From assembly GCA_018881555.1 (NCBI GenBank), contig JACAXG010000130.1, forward strand, positions 804,352 to 868,351: a DNA stretch of 64,000 bases, in the 5' to 3' direction. A program made the position numbers and the translations under genes. Every line of letters begins with the position of its first letter. Positions within the stretch are counted from its first letter, which is position 1. The notes below the pieces were generated by a model, which was given only the letters and a program-made list of their open reading frames with translations, was not told the DNA's origin and ran no database searches. Source of the stretch: Amblyornis subalaris. Lineage: Eukaryota; Chordata; Aves; Passeriformes; Ptilonorhynchidae. This document shows, piece by piece, positions 1 through 11,051 of this stretch.

Positions 1-122
1 CCCACCCTCACAGGGAACAATTCCTTCCCCATATCCCACCTAACCCTGCNCTCTGGCAGTGGGAAGCCATGCCCTGCGTGCTGTNCCTCCATCCCTTGTC
101 CCCAGTCCCTCTCCGGCTCCCT
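1..122 (-). mobile_element. CR1 LINE fragment, cut by window edge
   Basis: The text matches, in reverse complement, the block upstream of the CR1 3' end that recurs at 9468-9856, 28476-28768 and 31045-31525 (shared 'ccaccctcacaggga' and 'ctctggcagtgggaagcca'). The copy runs off the left edge, so its 3' tail is not visible. Confidence 0.85.
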
Positions 123-129
123 TCCCACC

Positions 130-520
130 CTTTTCCCCCCCGGAGCTGGGAGAGGGCCGCTCCCGCCGCTCCTGGCGGCCCTTCCCCTCGCGGTTCGCGG
201 CCGCCGCTCCCCCCGGGCCCCGGCACTTGCCATGGCCGCCGCTCCAACGGGACGGGATCCCACCGGGAAAGGGATCCCGCCGGGATGGGGATCCAACCGG
301 GATGGGGATCCAACCGGGATGGGCCGGGAGCAAGAGGGCCCGCGCTGCCCCGGCCCGGCGAGGAAACGAAAGCGAAAGGGTGGGGGAAGCAGCGGGGCGG
401 CCCCTCCGGCCGGGCCGGGCCACAGCGCGCCCAGATCCGCCTTTCCCGGCTGGAATCGCGGGGGCCGGGAGTGCAGCCAGCTCCGGCGGGGCCGGGAACG
501 GGCAGAGAGACGCGGCACGG
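130..520. promoter_or_regulatory. CpG-rich block, probable promoter of the left-hand neighbour
   Basis: This stretch is very GC- and CpG-rich compared with the AT-rich DNA to its right. It contains a perfect interferon-stimulated response element and, at 283-330, a short tandem repeat around 'gggatggggatccaacc'. No convincing exon can be read. In other vertebrates RBM43 lies on this side of NMI and is transcribed away from it, so an RBM43 promoter reading leftwards off the window is the likeliest identity. That is inference from gene order. On the minus strand an ATG in a good Kozak context starts at 233 and is followed directly by GCAAGT, which could be a GC-type splice donor. I cannot prove it. 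Confidence 0.5.
363..378 (+). promoter_or_regulatory. Interferon-stimulated response element (ISRE / IRF site)
   Basis: GAAACGAAAGCGAAAG contains three GAAA cores at IRF/ISGF3 spacing. It shares the string CGAAAGCGAAAGG with the element in the NMI promoter at 10392-10408. The position inside a CpG-rich block fits a promoter-proximal site of an interferon-induced gene. Confidence 0.7.
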
Positions 521-795
521 GCAGCGACACGCACGGGGACAGGGACACAGGGAGAGGGACACGCATGGAGACGGACACGCACGTGGAGAGGGACGTGCAG
601 GGACAGGGATGCGCATGGACAGGGACACGCAGGGATAGGGACATACAGGACCAGGGACACGCATGGAGAGGGACAAGCAGGGAGAGAGACACACATGGAG
701 AGGAACGTACACGGACAGGGACACATAGGGAGAGGGACACGCATGGAGAGGGACACACATGGACAGGGACATGCCGCGAGAGGGACACGCGTGGC
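510..795. repeat. Degenerate GGGACAC-based minisatellite
   Basis: About 285 bp built from variants of 'gggacacgcatggagag', with units of roughly 12-24 bp that differ by point changes and by switches between gcatggaga, acatggaca and agggaca. It reads open in several frames on both strands, which creates long but meaningless reading frames. It lies between the CpG-rich block and the NMI 3' UTR. Confidence 0.85.
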
Positions 796-1790
796 AAAGC
801 ACACCCCCCCGGCACCCCAAAGGCTGCACTCGCACAGCTCCCGTGGCACCANACAGCCCCATGTTTGTCTCGACACCGAAATCGGGGTGAAAGCTGCAAN
901 GAAAATGTCAGTGTGGGTATAAAAACCTCACAGCTCTGCTTCNAACTGCCAGCCTGACCCAAATTCACCCCAGTGGGCAGGGAAAAGGATATTGGCATTG
1001 ATAAAACATCACCGNCAGTCTGTATTCTTGATTTTTATCGTTAAAAACGGTCTCCAGCTTTTAAAGCACCACTGCTGCTTTAAAATTTAACGGGGTCATC
1101 ATCATAAAGCATAACTCATCAGAGAGAAAAGCAAGACATTTACAGGCATTGTCTTAAAATGTTAAAATCTGAGATTGATTTTCTGTGCTTTAAAACCTTG
1201 CAGGTTCTCACTACTCCCTTACATTGTGACACTTCATGAGAATGTTAAACTTTTTCCTTTTTAAGGATTTATCCCTCAATATTTATCAGTGAGGTACAGT
1301 TGAAATTCATGACATTTTTTACCTTTCTCAGGTTTTTCCCCTCTTTAAGGTGTCTGATCTTACCAAGTTTTGAAGCGTGCAAAAGTTCACAATCTCTATA
1401 AACACTTCAATACCACTTTTTNAAAAAAACTTATTATTTCACAATGGTCAGGTAACCAATCCATGCCTTTGCATGCACTAAACAGTAAGAGGTGCTACAG
1501 CCACATGTATCTCACTCGACAGCAAATTCAAAATAAACTGTGGTGTTTGCAGCATTTTAGTTTCCCATATTCAACTTTATCCATTGCCAAACTAAGAGTT
1601 TCTCTGGAATAAGAATCCCTGAGGTATTTTTGCAGTGCTCTTCTCAGTGCATTGTCCTCTTCCTTCATACCAAGATGTCAAACACACTGAAAATAAATTT
1701 TCAATGTCAGGCTCATGTTAGTTTGGAGTTTAAATTTTTGAGGCCAAACCATTTCAGCCCCTGAGGGTGGCAAAAGAAGTGAAAGTGCAA
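796..1790. other. Spacer left of NMI, no gene seen
   Basis: AT-rich single-copy-looking sequence. I see no exon with matching splice sites and no recognisable repeat. A TATAAAA at 918-924 has no supporting context. Confidence 0.5.
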
Positions 1791-2689
1791 GGTCAGAGGA
1801 GAATTTATTTTCCAAGCAGAAAAGGAAAAGCATTCCTCCTTGGAAAACAGCTGCCCTTCCGTGCTCCCTCTGTCCAGGCCCTCCCAGCACCAGCATCCTG
1901 GGAATCCCCAGATCCCTCAGGCTGTTTCCCCAGCATTGTTACAAAACCAATCTGGTTTAGATAAAGCATCAGCTCAATCCTTGACTGTAAGAGTTTAAAG
2001 TAAGCAAAATCATGAACAAAAATGAGGAAAAATTTAATTGTAGAAACAAATACTAAGCCCAAACCAAGCAGCAGCTCAAACTTAGCAGATGCCCAACAGT
2101 CATTCCTGCCATGGCATTTCTTATCCAGTGCAATTTCTTGAGGAAAACTGTGATGGTTTTGTACTCCCCCTTTCCCATTTTCTATTTTATCACTAACTTG
2201 ATAATGTGGATTTTATGAAATTACAGGATTCCTTCAGGTATTTGAGTTCTGGTGGCACTCAGCAGCCTCAGCAGGACTGGAGTGGTGTCAGAGCCACCTC
2301 CTGAAGCTCTGGCACTTCAGCAAAGCAGGTCTGTGAAGAGGCTTTGGATTGGGATTAAATATGGCTTTTGTATCCAAAATGTAAGAAATATTACACTTAT
2401 CCCACTCTGGAGTACGTGGCCTATCCAAAATCTGAAAGATATAAAAGACACAAACTTGCAGAAAATCTTAAGATTGTTTCAAGTGCTGATGAAGGCTTTT
2501 TCAGTACCTTTAATGGAACACAAGCAGTGAGTTTTACTGACTTCCTATGCAAAGTTAGTGCCATCAGACAAATCAGACAGGCAGGGAATTCCTATTTTAC
2601 AAGCATCAATTTCAGAACATTAAAGCACATAAGTTCCTATGCCCCTGAGGAAGCAGAACATCAGAATTTCACAAGTTCCCTGTGATTTC
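1790..2689 (-). other. NMI: NMI 3' UTR (inferred)
   Basis: Sequence downstream of the NMI stop codon (TAG at 2692-2690 on the minus strand) with no competing gene. The first canonical poly(A) hexamer on the minus strand lies at 1809-1804, which implies a 3' UTR of about 880 nt. The true cleavage site is unknown. Confidence 0.5.
1804..1809 (-). terminator. NMI: Candidate poly(A) signal of NMI
   Basis: Plus-strand TTTATT, which is AATAAA on the minus strand. It is the first canonical hexamer downstream of the NMI stop that I could find. Hexamers are common by chance in AT-rich DNA. Confidence 0.4.
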
Positions 2690-5600
2690 CTAGGTGGAAT
2701 TCTCAGTATCCTCCTCAAAACAAACACAGGCTCCTTCTTTCGAGGTGTATTTGATTTTCTCTATTTCCCCCCCGCCGTTACTCGGCTTTTGGAAGTGGAT
2801 CTCAATCATGTCCTGCACACTTTCTTCATCCTCTTCCATGTCTGGGATTCCTTTCAGCAGAATGGTCTTCTTGGAAACCCCACGGTATGGCTNGGGAGGA
2901 AAGAACAAACTTGGATTACACAGCAGCTGTTGGATGTGCATTCAGAGGAACTGGGAGAGGTGGGAATGAAATTCCGTGGTCAGGTATGGCTGGGATCTTT
3001 GGNAAGGCTCAGGCTTGGGATGGGGGGGGATATTTCTGTCACTGGAAATAGCAGGAATTCTGAATTCTGTCATGAAGGGTCTGGAAGGGCCATACAAGGA
3101 GCAGCTGAGGGCCTTGGTTTGTTGGTGAAGAGACTGAGGGGAGGCATCCCAGTCTGGAGCTTCCTCTTCCCAAGGGGCAGGGGAGGGGCAGCTCTCTGGG
3201 AGCAGAGAAAGAACAGCTGGAGCTGTGCCAGGGCATGTTTAGGTTGGATATCAGGAAAAGGTTCTTCCCCAGAGGGTGGTGGGCACTGACCNGGCTCCCC
3301 AGGGCATGGTCCCGGCCCCAAGGCTGCCAGAGCTCCAGGAGCGTTTGGACAATGCTCCCAGGGATGCACAGGGTGGGATTGTCGGGGTGTCTGTGCAGGG
3401 CCAGGGGTTGGATCAAGGACCCTGTGGGTCCCTTCCAGCTCAGAAGATTCCATGATTCTGAGTCCAGTGCATCTGGACTCCTTAACCACTGTNTCCTTCA
3501 CTCCCTAACACACCCACATGCTGGATTTGGGATCTCTGATGGCTCCAGACAGCATCACTCCATGAAAATCCCTGCCAAGACACGCCCCACACCTGCAGAG
3601 TGCTGCTGTGGGTCCTGCACACTCCAGCCCACGCCTTAATTACAAAGGCCTGATTATATACACAATACTGACTTGATTACCATCTACTCATAAAGCAGCA
3701 GACAATTGCAGGGAGAATATGATGAGCAAGCTCTGTGCTACACACTCAGTGTTTGGGCTGAATGAATGAAATGAGTGAATGAAATGAATGAATGAATGAG
3801 CAAATGTTTCATTTGCTGGGTCTCTGCTGGCACTGCCAACAAGGGATCCTCGTTAGGGATCAGCCTGACAGCGCTTTGTGACTTGGAAAACTTTGTGTCT
3901 CCTTCCCAAACAACTCACTCCTGTCCAACACAGGCACGNGGGCAGTGCTGAGATAATTTGACCAAGGAAAGACATGCACACCTTTTAAAAATAAATTACA
4001 GCTTTCACACCGCAAAACATGAGCTCATCAGCCTATTCCAGACTCACACTTGCTGTTAGGTTCCACAAAGTCCATGACACAAAGGCCTCTGCAGGGCTCA
4101 GGAGTGAAAATTCTGCCCACATCTATCTCCCACCATATCTGTTCTATCAGCCTGGACCAGATTCTTTTACCTGGAACTTTTTCAAGTGATAGTCAACATG
4201 TGGGGAAACAGAAACGTCGAAGCACATTCCCTCTACATAGAAAAGGTGTTCAGGACATCCCACAAAGTTGTTGCTTGCTGTAAAGAAGAATGAGAAAAAG
4301 CAGAGTAAGAATAATAGAATTTAAACTGTATTTTATAAACATATCAAAGACCAGACTCATCTTTCTGGATGTAGGAACTAATANGTGATGGCACACTTGT
4401 AGACTCGTCATGTGCATTCTGCAAAAAGTTTATTTGGCACTTCCAAAAAAGAAAAGCANAATCCTGAAATACCCACAAAAGCTTCTGAAATAAATCTAAA
4501 GCAGCTGCTCTAAGTGGATGTGGCTCCACTGATCATGGAATTTCATCCAGTTGGGCAATAGGAATGCCTGTCTAACTTCATTGTCATGCAACGGGAGCTA
4601 AAATCAAACACATTTTCCTGATTTTCCTTTTGCAATGTGAATGTCTGGCAACGCCAAGGAAAAAGAATAGGTTTTCTTAAAAAAGTTATGCAAGCAAACA
4701 AGCTCATAAACTGTGACCAGGTTAGGTTTGCTCNAAAAGGGATGCAGTGAAACACTGCTTTATTTCCAGCTGTGTGGGTGAACCCACATCTCAGTGATCC
4801 ATTGACTCCCCGTGGGAAGAATTTGCAGCACTCAGTGGTTAACCCAGAATGGAACCCGGGATGGACAATTTGGCCTGAATGTGGATAACAGAATATTCCA
4901 GACTCTACCTCCAGGACTGAGGAATGTAATGACAGCTGTCCCAGTCTCCCTGTGGTAGGTCACATCTTCTATTTCTCTTCCTCCTGTTCCCTGCACAGTT
5001 TTGTAGAAATTCAGCTCTAGTTTGTCTCTNATCCANTTANCAGGAATGGGGAGCTCAGGTATTTCTGAAANGTCGATCTTCNTTCCAGAAATAGTGGCAT
5101 GGAGCTAAAAACATAAAATTTTTGTGCTCTTGTGACTGAAAACAATGAAAAAAAACAAAAAGAACCCAAAGCTTTTAAAGACCTCATATTTTGATAGTTT
5201 GATATTTCAGTTGTTTACCTCCAATTTGAATCCCATTTCAAGTTCATAAGGCTTCACTGTCACATTTGCTGTTCTGTTGTCCAGGTTCACAGTGTGCTTA
5301 CTCTTCTCTGTCACTCTCTGGGCAACTAAGGCAAATCAGGTATCAAAAACTTGGTTTAATCATTGTAAAACCAAAGCTATTCCCCAGCTTCTTAAGCAAA
5401 ATCTCCTTTTGCATTAATAAAGGAGAAATAAATAACAATTAGGCAACCAGATCCCATCATCCATGTCTTCNGGTACATCTATTTCCATAAAATCTCAGTG
5501 GTTATAGGCAAAATAATATAACAACAGGCAAAATATGGTAACATATTGAAGAATAATGAAGAATAAAGAAATAATTCAAATATGCATCATACCTTCTTCA

Positions 5601-8600
5601 TCTTCAAAAGTCAGCAGTGCCTGGTTCTGTTTCAGTCTGAAGGGGATCTTTGCAGTTGCCCCAAAAACACAGTGAGTGTCCATGTCTGAACAACCATCCC
5701 TGATGTCCTCCACGTGGCTGAACTTCAACTTTGTTTCTGNCACCTTCTTTTTCATCTAAAAGTTTAGAATTGAGATAGGAAAAATAACGAATTTCTGTAT
5801 CTTATTCCACAACAGGAAAAGAATGGTAATTCTTCCTGGAAATGCTACATATATTTGGGGTTTTTTNAAAAAGTTTAACAGTCATAATGGNAGTCATGGC
5901 TGGTGTAAAGAGGTCTAACTACTCTAAGGTAGCACTTGGATAGACTTTCAATCCCAAAGAAATGATCACAGTTTTCATTTTACTGCGAATTCCCCAAAAT
6001 AATTTGGTCTCCTCTAACTGGGAATGAAAACAGGTTTCTAAAAGCTGGAATTTCCACCAAGAGAAGTTCTGAACACTCCAAAATCTGTAGCAGTTTCACC
6101 ACAAGACACTTTGGATCCCCTGGATCCCTGGAAGTGTCCAAGGCCAGGCTGGACGGGGCTTGGAGCAGCCTGGGATAGTGGAAGGTGTCCCTGGGGTTGG
6201 AACAAGATGAGCTCTAAGGTCGCTTCTAACCCAAACCATTCTATGAAAACAAAAATTTGCCCTCCCAAAAGACAAATTTCAAAATATTTCAGCTCCTTTA
6301 CCGGTCTTCCCNGGGAATTGCATTTTCCAAGTTCTCCTTGGAGCTTTTCAATCTCTTTCTTCAGCTCGGCGTTTTCTGGGTTTAGCTGAGAGAGTTCACG
6401 CTACAGACCAAAAATATTAAATGCACAATTAAACACTTGAAATAAAGACAAAAATATATCTCAGCAAAATCTGGACAGTTTCTGACATGCTGCTGCTCTT
6501 CCCTCTTTATTTTCTTCTCCTTCCTCCTGTCCGCTCCATACTTCTTCCACAACAATGAATCCTACTTGGGCACAAAGCCCCTGTAACTAAATCCAGGATT
6601 TCCTGGACAGGGAACACGAGAGAANGAGCAGGAAACAGAGCAGATGTTGNCAGCTCCAGCCACCCACAGCTAGANGGTGGCTCCTTTAAAGTCATCAACC
6701 ACTGGAGACACTTAGCCCAGTTCCCATCAGCTGAAGAGAAGATAAAACAAAAGCCTGATGATGATCATGACCTTTCCTGGCTATAAAATCCAAACATTTA
6801 TGANGAAAGAACCAAAACCAACTTGCAGAAAATCTCTCCCCAACCTGAGNGCATTTAAGCTATTAATTATACTTTAATAGCTTGAAGCCATAATTTCTCA
6901 TCAGTGATTTTGAGGACAAAGCAGACCCCACAGAAACCACCTCCTTGTCAGCCTATGGAACCTTCTGCTGTTCCTGCACGTGGAACACTGAGGGAATGAA
7001 ACNCATCTCTTAGGGAACACTCTAGGAAGACTGGTTTTGTGAGGTTTCATCACAAAACAGCCTTGTTTTATTGCTCTGCTCTTAACCTGCCAGTGAAAAA
7101 CTAATGTGTAGAAAAGAAATGTGTAGAACCTTCTCCCAGTGCAGCCTGCAAACTGGCAAAGCCATTGGAACTGGAAAGGAAATATGACTCCTATTTTCCT
7201 AATCCACACCTCCTTCCCAATCCCCTAAATACCAACAGCCTTCTCCATACCTCAAAGGTGAGAATTCTGGCCTTATGCTGTTCCTCTTGCTCCTTCAGCT
7301 TGGTCAGCTCCTTCTCTGCTCTATCACACTCTAGATCAGCACTGAATTTGGAGAGAAGAAGGTTATCTTTTGCATTTTCAGCTTCTTCAACTTTTATCTG
7401 GATAGCAAAAAAAAAAAAAAAAATTAAAGTTTTTTTTAAAAATTTCTACGGGAACAAACAAAACCTTGAGCAAGCCCTTTATATTTACTTATTTTTAACA
7501 CTTTGGATAAATATTAAACTCACAAGAGTGGTTACCACNGAGAGCAACACAAGCACACAAAGCACTGAAGAACAGAGAACAAGTTAAACATGTTATAACT
7601 GTAAGGGGAGTTGATGTGGTTTTAGAAGGATGAACTATTCCATGATTCCATGTGCTTTACAGAACTTGCCTTCCATGTCTTCAGTTCTTCCTTAAGTCTT
7701 TCCACCTCCTCCTTTGATGTCACATCAGGGGGTAAAAGAGTCTGCAGAGAGAAAGAGGCACAGACTTGTTTTCTCCTCCATTAAGCAACACCTGAGACAC
7801 ACCAAACAATTCCAAAAAATTTTTTAAAAAATTAAAAATTAAGAAAACATTTTAAAAAAATCATTCATTTAGGCCAAATCACTGAAGTATTTTAATGGCT
7901 GGACAGGACAAAAATCTATGAAAATGTGATTTACTGGCCAGTCATTATTATTTCCTAATTATGCAACTGCTAAAATCCACAGGCTAATATTTAGATAAAT
8001 AAAAAAAGCAAGTTGTCTCCATATTCTTGCACACAGAACCAAACCACTCAAACCCAGAAATGTTTAGCTCTGTGCTTTCTCAGCAGTTCCTCTGTGAGAT
8101 TGTATCAATAACAAAAAAAAGGCCAAAATGGGATTTTTGGGCTTCCAAGCTCAGGGAGATTGGACAATAAAAGCCACTATCAAGCAAGCTGATAAAAGAA
8201 CCATTTCAGAATTGAAATTCAGGGCAGAAGTTCACAAGTGCAGGGAAACTACAANTGGAGAAAGCCCAAGGAGAGAGAAAATCTTCTCTGTTCTGTTTTG
8301 TTTCTATGACTGCAATATTCTGCAGAAAATTTAAAAAAAAAATCCAAAGAGACCCACTGAAACATTCCCTCCCTTTTACTCAAGATTACATAAAACTTGA
8401 AGGGGAACCACGAAATGGAAAAGATCTGAATTAGATAATCCATGGAAAAGGTCTGAATTAGATAATGTTGTCAATTCTCTTGGTAATGCTGGGTATTTCC
8501 TAAAAACAATAAACTATAAAGTATTTTTTCCACTACTTTGTCCAGTTTCAAATTAAGCAACAGGGAAATACCCATCTGTGTAGTAGTAAAAATGGGAAAA

Positions 8601-10065
8601 ATATTCCTTCACTCAAGGGACTGAGTGCAGGAAAGCAGAAGGAGGCACGTGCCAAGAGCTGGAAGCTGATAAGAAGAAGGACACTTGTTTTTTACTAAAA
8701 AAATGACCTCACACAACAGTTTCCAACCTGAAAGAAGGAAAAAAATAACCAGGAAAACACAAGAAACGCCAGGGAAAGTCCCATCCGAACCATTTGTGCA
8801 CTGCTGGAGCTGAATCCTAGGAAAAGGGAAATTCCTCTAAAAAAACTCCACAAAGACAGATGAGCAAGAGAGGCAGGACAGGAAAGTTTTAACAGGATCT
8901 GTAGTGCAGAGTCTTTGGAATGGGACTCTCCCTATGGAAACAGGAGGTGGAAATGAGGAACGCCCCAAGTATTAAAGGGTGGAAGGAGGTGAGGCAAGCA
9001 GAAGCAGTGATGGAGCAGTGGTAGCACAGACCTTCATTCAGAGATACAACTGTCAAACTCAGATTCTACTGCCAGGCAGCACTCCTGCCTGATTTCCATC
9101 AGGAAATACTTACAAAACCATTATCTTGTAGAGATGATGGGGGGCTTGTCAACTCCGCTGAAACCTGAGGGAACAGGAAAAAAATGGCAACACTGTGTGT
9201 ATTGTTCNGNGACTTTTTANGCAATACAGTATCAGGAATACCAGAAGCTGTGCTGAGCTGNAAGAATTTTTAAACATAAATGTTATCTTGTTTTATAGGC
9301 AAAAGTGATAGATATTGGATATCTGAAGCCTTCTTCCTTAGCAGGAAATAAAAGCCAGAGACAGATGTGAGGAATTCTGCAGTGCACAACTCAGCTTTGC
9401 AGTTCTGATAGTTCTGTATTTACCTTTATGCTACTTTTGTGCTGCTGCACACATGGGAACATCCAAGTTCTGTGCTTGAGAGCCTGGAGAAAAGGAGACT
9501 CAGGGAGACCTCAGAGCCCCTTCCAGTCCCTGAAGAGGCTCCAGGAGAGCTGGAGAGGGACTTTGGAAAAGGGATGGACGGAAAGGACACAGGGAACAGC
9601 TGCCCACTGCCAGAGGGCAGGGTTAGATGGGATATTGGGAAGGAATTATTCCCTGTGAGGGTGGGGAGGCCCTGGCACAGGTTGCCCAGAGAAGCTGTGG
9701 CTGCCCCTGGACCCCTGGATGTGTCCAAGGCCAGGTTGGACAGGGCTTGGAGCACNCTGGGATAGTGGAAGGTGTCCCTGTCCATGGCAAGGGGTTGGAA
9801 TGGGATGGGATTTAAGGTCCCTTCCAACCCAAACCATTCAGGGATTCTATGAAACCCGCTTAACACAAATGAAAACACTTTTACGCAGCAGATAATTTAA
9901 AATTTGGAATCTGTTGCCACAACATTTTATGGAGGCAGGTAAGAAGGNACAGGTCAGACACTCTCCGACCACGAGATCCCAGCAGGAGCAGCCCAAATTC
10001 CCGACCCGTGCGGGCATTTCTGACCCTCTCACCTGGGAATCCTCACTTGGGTTCTGACCCGACAT
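2690..10065 (-). CDS. NMI: N-myc (and STAT) interactor, NMI; complete, ten coding exons
   Basis: NMI is an interferon-induced cytoplasmic protein that pairs with IFI35, binds MYC and STAT factors and modulates innate signalling. Coding exons, in transcription order: 10065-10033, 9164-9114, 7741-7670, 7397-7251, 6400-6302, 5755-5593, 5325-5219, 5104-4909, 4277-4171 and 2890-2690. Phases join without a break and give about 391 residues. Residues about 35-125 are Glu/Lys/Leu-rich coiled coil. The NID domains follow: first in exons 6-7 (ending with EEVAQRVTEKSKH), second in exons 8-10 (RDKLELNFYK, then PSNGGGEIEKIKY near the C terminus). The start ATG at 10065 follows GTTCGGTG and opens an 11-codon exon. 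Human NMI, from memory, is about 307 residues, so this protein has extra N-terminal coil. The intron after 7741-7670 uses a GC donor. Several N bases fall in exons 5104-4909 and 6400-6302. Identity is secure; the N-terminal exons are less certain than the NID exons. Confidence 0.9.
3165..3465 (+). mobile_element. CR1 LINE 3' fragment
   Basis: Typical CR1 3' region ('gggcatgtttaggttggatatcag', then 'gctgccagagctccaggagcgtttggacaa', ending 'gattccatgattctg'). It belongs to a different CR1 subgroup from most copies here and matches those at 35976-36195 and 60300-60465. It lies in the last NMI intron, antisense to the gene. Confidence 0.85.
3760..3799. repeat. (GAAT)n microsatellite, imperfect
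   Basis: Runs of gaatgaatgaaatgagtgaat. It lies in the last NMI intron. Confidence 0.85.
6095..6246 (+). mobile_element. CR1 LINE 3' fragment
   Basis: Short CR1 3' end ('gatccctggaagtgtccaaggccaggctgga' through 'aacccaaaccattctatga'). It is antisense to NMI and ends only about 55 bp from the splice donor of NMI exon 6400-6302. Confidence 0.85.
7407..7423. repeat. Poly-A (17) homopolymer
   Basis: Seventeen A residues on the plus strand. On the minus strand this is the polypyrimidine tract about 10 nt upstream of the acceptor of NMI exon 7397-7251, so length changes could affect splicing. Confidence 0.8.
7664..7670 (-). promoter_or_regulatory. NMI: Non-canonical GC splice donor in NMI
   Basis: Minus-strand sequence AAG|GCAAGT. 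The exon upstream (7741-7670, ending ...ELKTWK) joins in phase 0 to the exon at 7397. No GT in the right frame is nearby. Apart from the C, the site fits the donor consensus perfectly, as is usual for GC-AG introns. Confidence 0.75.
8415..8467. repeat. 27-bp tandem duplication in an NMI intron
   Basis: Two copies of 'atggaaaagRtctgaattag' plus ataat, starting at 8415 and 8442, with one mismatch in the core. Confidence 0.85.
9468..9856 (+). mobile_element. CR1 LINE 3' fragment
   Basis: One of the longest CR1 copies here, with the block 'ccagtccctgaagaggctcc', the 'ccactgccagagggcagggt' segment and the terminal 'gggattctatgaa'. It lies in the first coding intron of NMI, antisense to the gene. 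Confidence 0.9.
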
Positions 10066-10204
10066 CACCGAACCTGTTTCACTCNGAGGCTTGAAACTGA
10101 GGTTGTGGATCCAGGAATCCCTTCCTGGTTTGGATCAAGGAGCGAAAATGTAGAGACTTCTGTACCGTTTCCTGGAAAAAAAAGGAAAGTGAAAGCATAA
10201 ATAA

Positions 10205-10710
10205 ACACTATCTTCCCCGGGTTTATCCGCGTCCCTCGCGCCCCGTGGGACCCCAGGGGNTCCCTCCCCGCTCACCTCCGGGTGGGACAGACACGGCGGC
10301 CCCCGGGCTGAGGGCGCGACCCGGGGCTCCCGCAGCTCCCGGCGCCGGCCCAGCGGCTCCTCGGAGCCCTCCACACCCGTCCCGGGGCCGCCTTTCGCTT
10401 TCGCTTTCCCCCGGCGGAGGAGGGGGCGGAGAAGGGGCCGGAGCCCGCCCGGCCCCGTCACACGCCCGGGGAGGCGAGAGGCACCCGCGTCCCGCTCGCT
10501 CCTTCCTGCGGGAGAGGGAGGTGGCGCCGGCCCCGCCGCCCCTCAACCACGGGCACGAATGTGGAGAAACCGGGGAAATCCCGGGAAAAGGAGGGGAGCG
10601 GTGGGTTGGGACATGGCGCTGGGGGCATCTCCCTCAGGGCGGGCGTGAGGGCGGCNATCGCCTCACGGCGGGGCCGCTGCTCGCACGTCCCGGACGCGCT
10701 TGTCTGATTG
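10205..10710 (-). promoter_or_regulatory. NMI: NMI CpG-island promoter and non-coding first exon
   Basis: A sharp GC/CpG-rich island upstream of the NMI start codon. On the minus strand a good donor (CCGGAG|GTGAGC) ends a probable untranslated first exon at 10276. An acceptor near 10100 could open the second exon, which carries the ATG. The ISRE at 10392-10408 lies about 120 bp upstream of that donor, so transcription probably starts between roughly 10300 and 10390. The exact start site is inference. Confidence 0.7.
10392..10408 (-). promoter_or_regulatory. NMI: ISRE in the NMI promoter
   Basis: On the minus strand this reads GGAAAGCGAAAGCGAAAG, with three GAAA cores at ISRE spacing. NMI is a known interferon-stimulated gene, so the site has an obvious role. 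It closely resembles the element at 363-378. Confidence 0.8.
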
Positions 10711-11051
10711 TGGAATCAAATAACACAAACTGGGCGTCCTCAAGCGGACTCCGCTGAATTTGTTTGTTTACTTATTTATTTGTAATTCTCTGGAATTATG
10801 TGTCTGTATTAAAAGGAATACGGTTCCCTTTCTGTGGCGTAAAGAATGCCGTGACAGAAAGAGCCCTCGCGGATGGAGATGCCGCGTTCCAAAATTGATA
10901 TAAGAACTCTGGAGAACCACGTGTCAGGTTGTCACGGAAATGTGACTTCTAAAGAGGTTTCAGGGGAAAAAAACCCCACTTTGATTTCAGTGGTGATCAG
11001 TTTGAGGAAGATAAAGCGCTGGGTTCTCGTTCAAGGGAGGGTAAAAGGCTG

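Noticed and set aside
918..924. TATAAAA as a promoter
   Set aside because: No gene follows on the plus strand and the surroundings are plain AT-rich DNA.
8..957. Long open frames of 240-290 residues on both strands at the left edge
   Set aside because: They are products of the minisatellite and GC-rich block: low-complexity Cys/Pro/Ser or Arg/Gly/Asp translations open in several frames at once, with no family resemblance.
2252..2685. Plus-strand open frames within the NMI 3' UTR
   Set aside because: No start context, homology or splice sites; they overlap the untranslated end of a well-supported minus-strand gene.
9426..9878. Frames of 60-150 residues with GKELFPVRVGRPWHRLP-like sequence, here and near 11100, 14100, 28600, 30100, 31200, 45600 and 49600
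   Set aside because: These are translations of the CR1 3' region in either orientation. The 3' UTR-like end of CR1 does not code for protein, so they are not genes.
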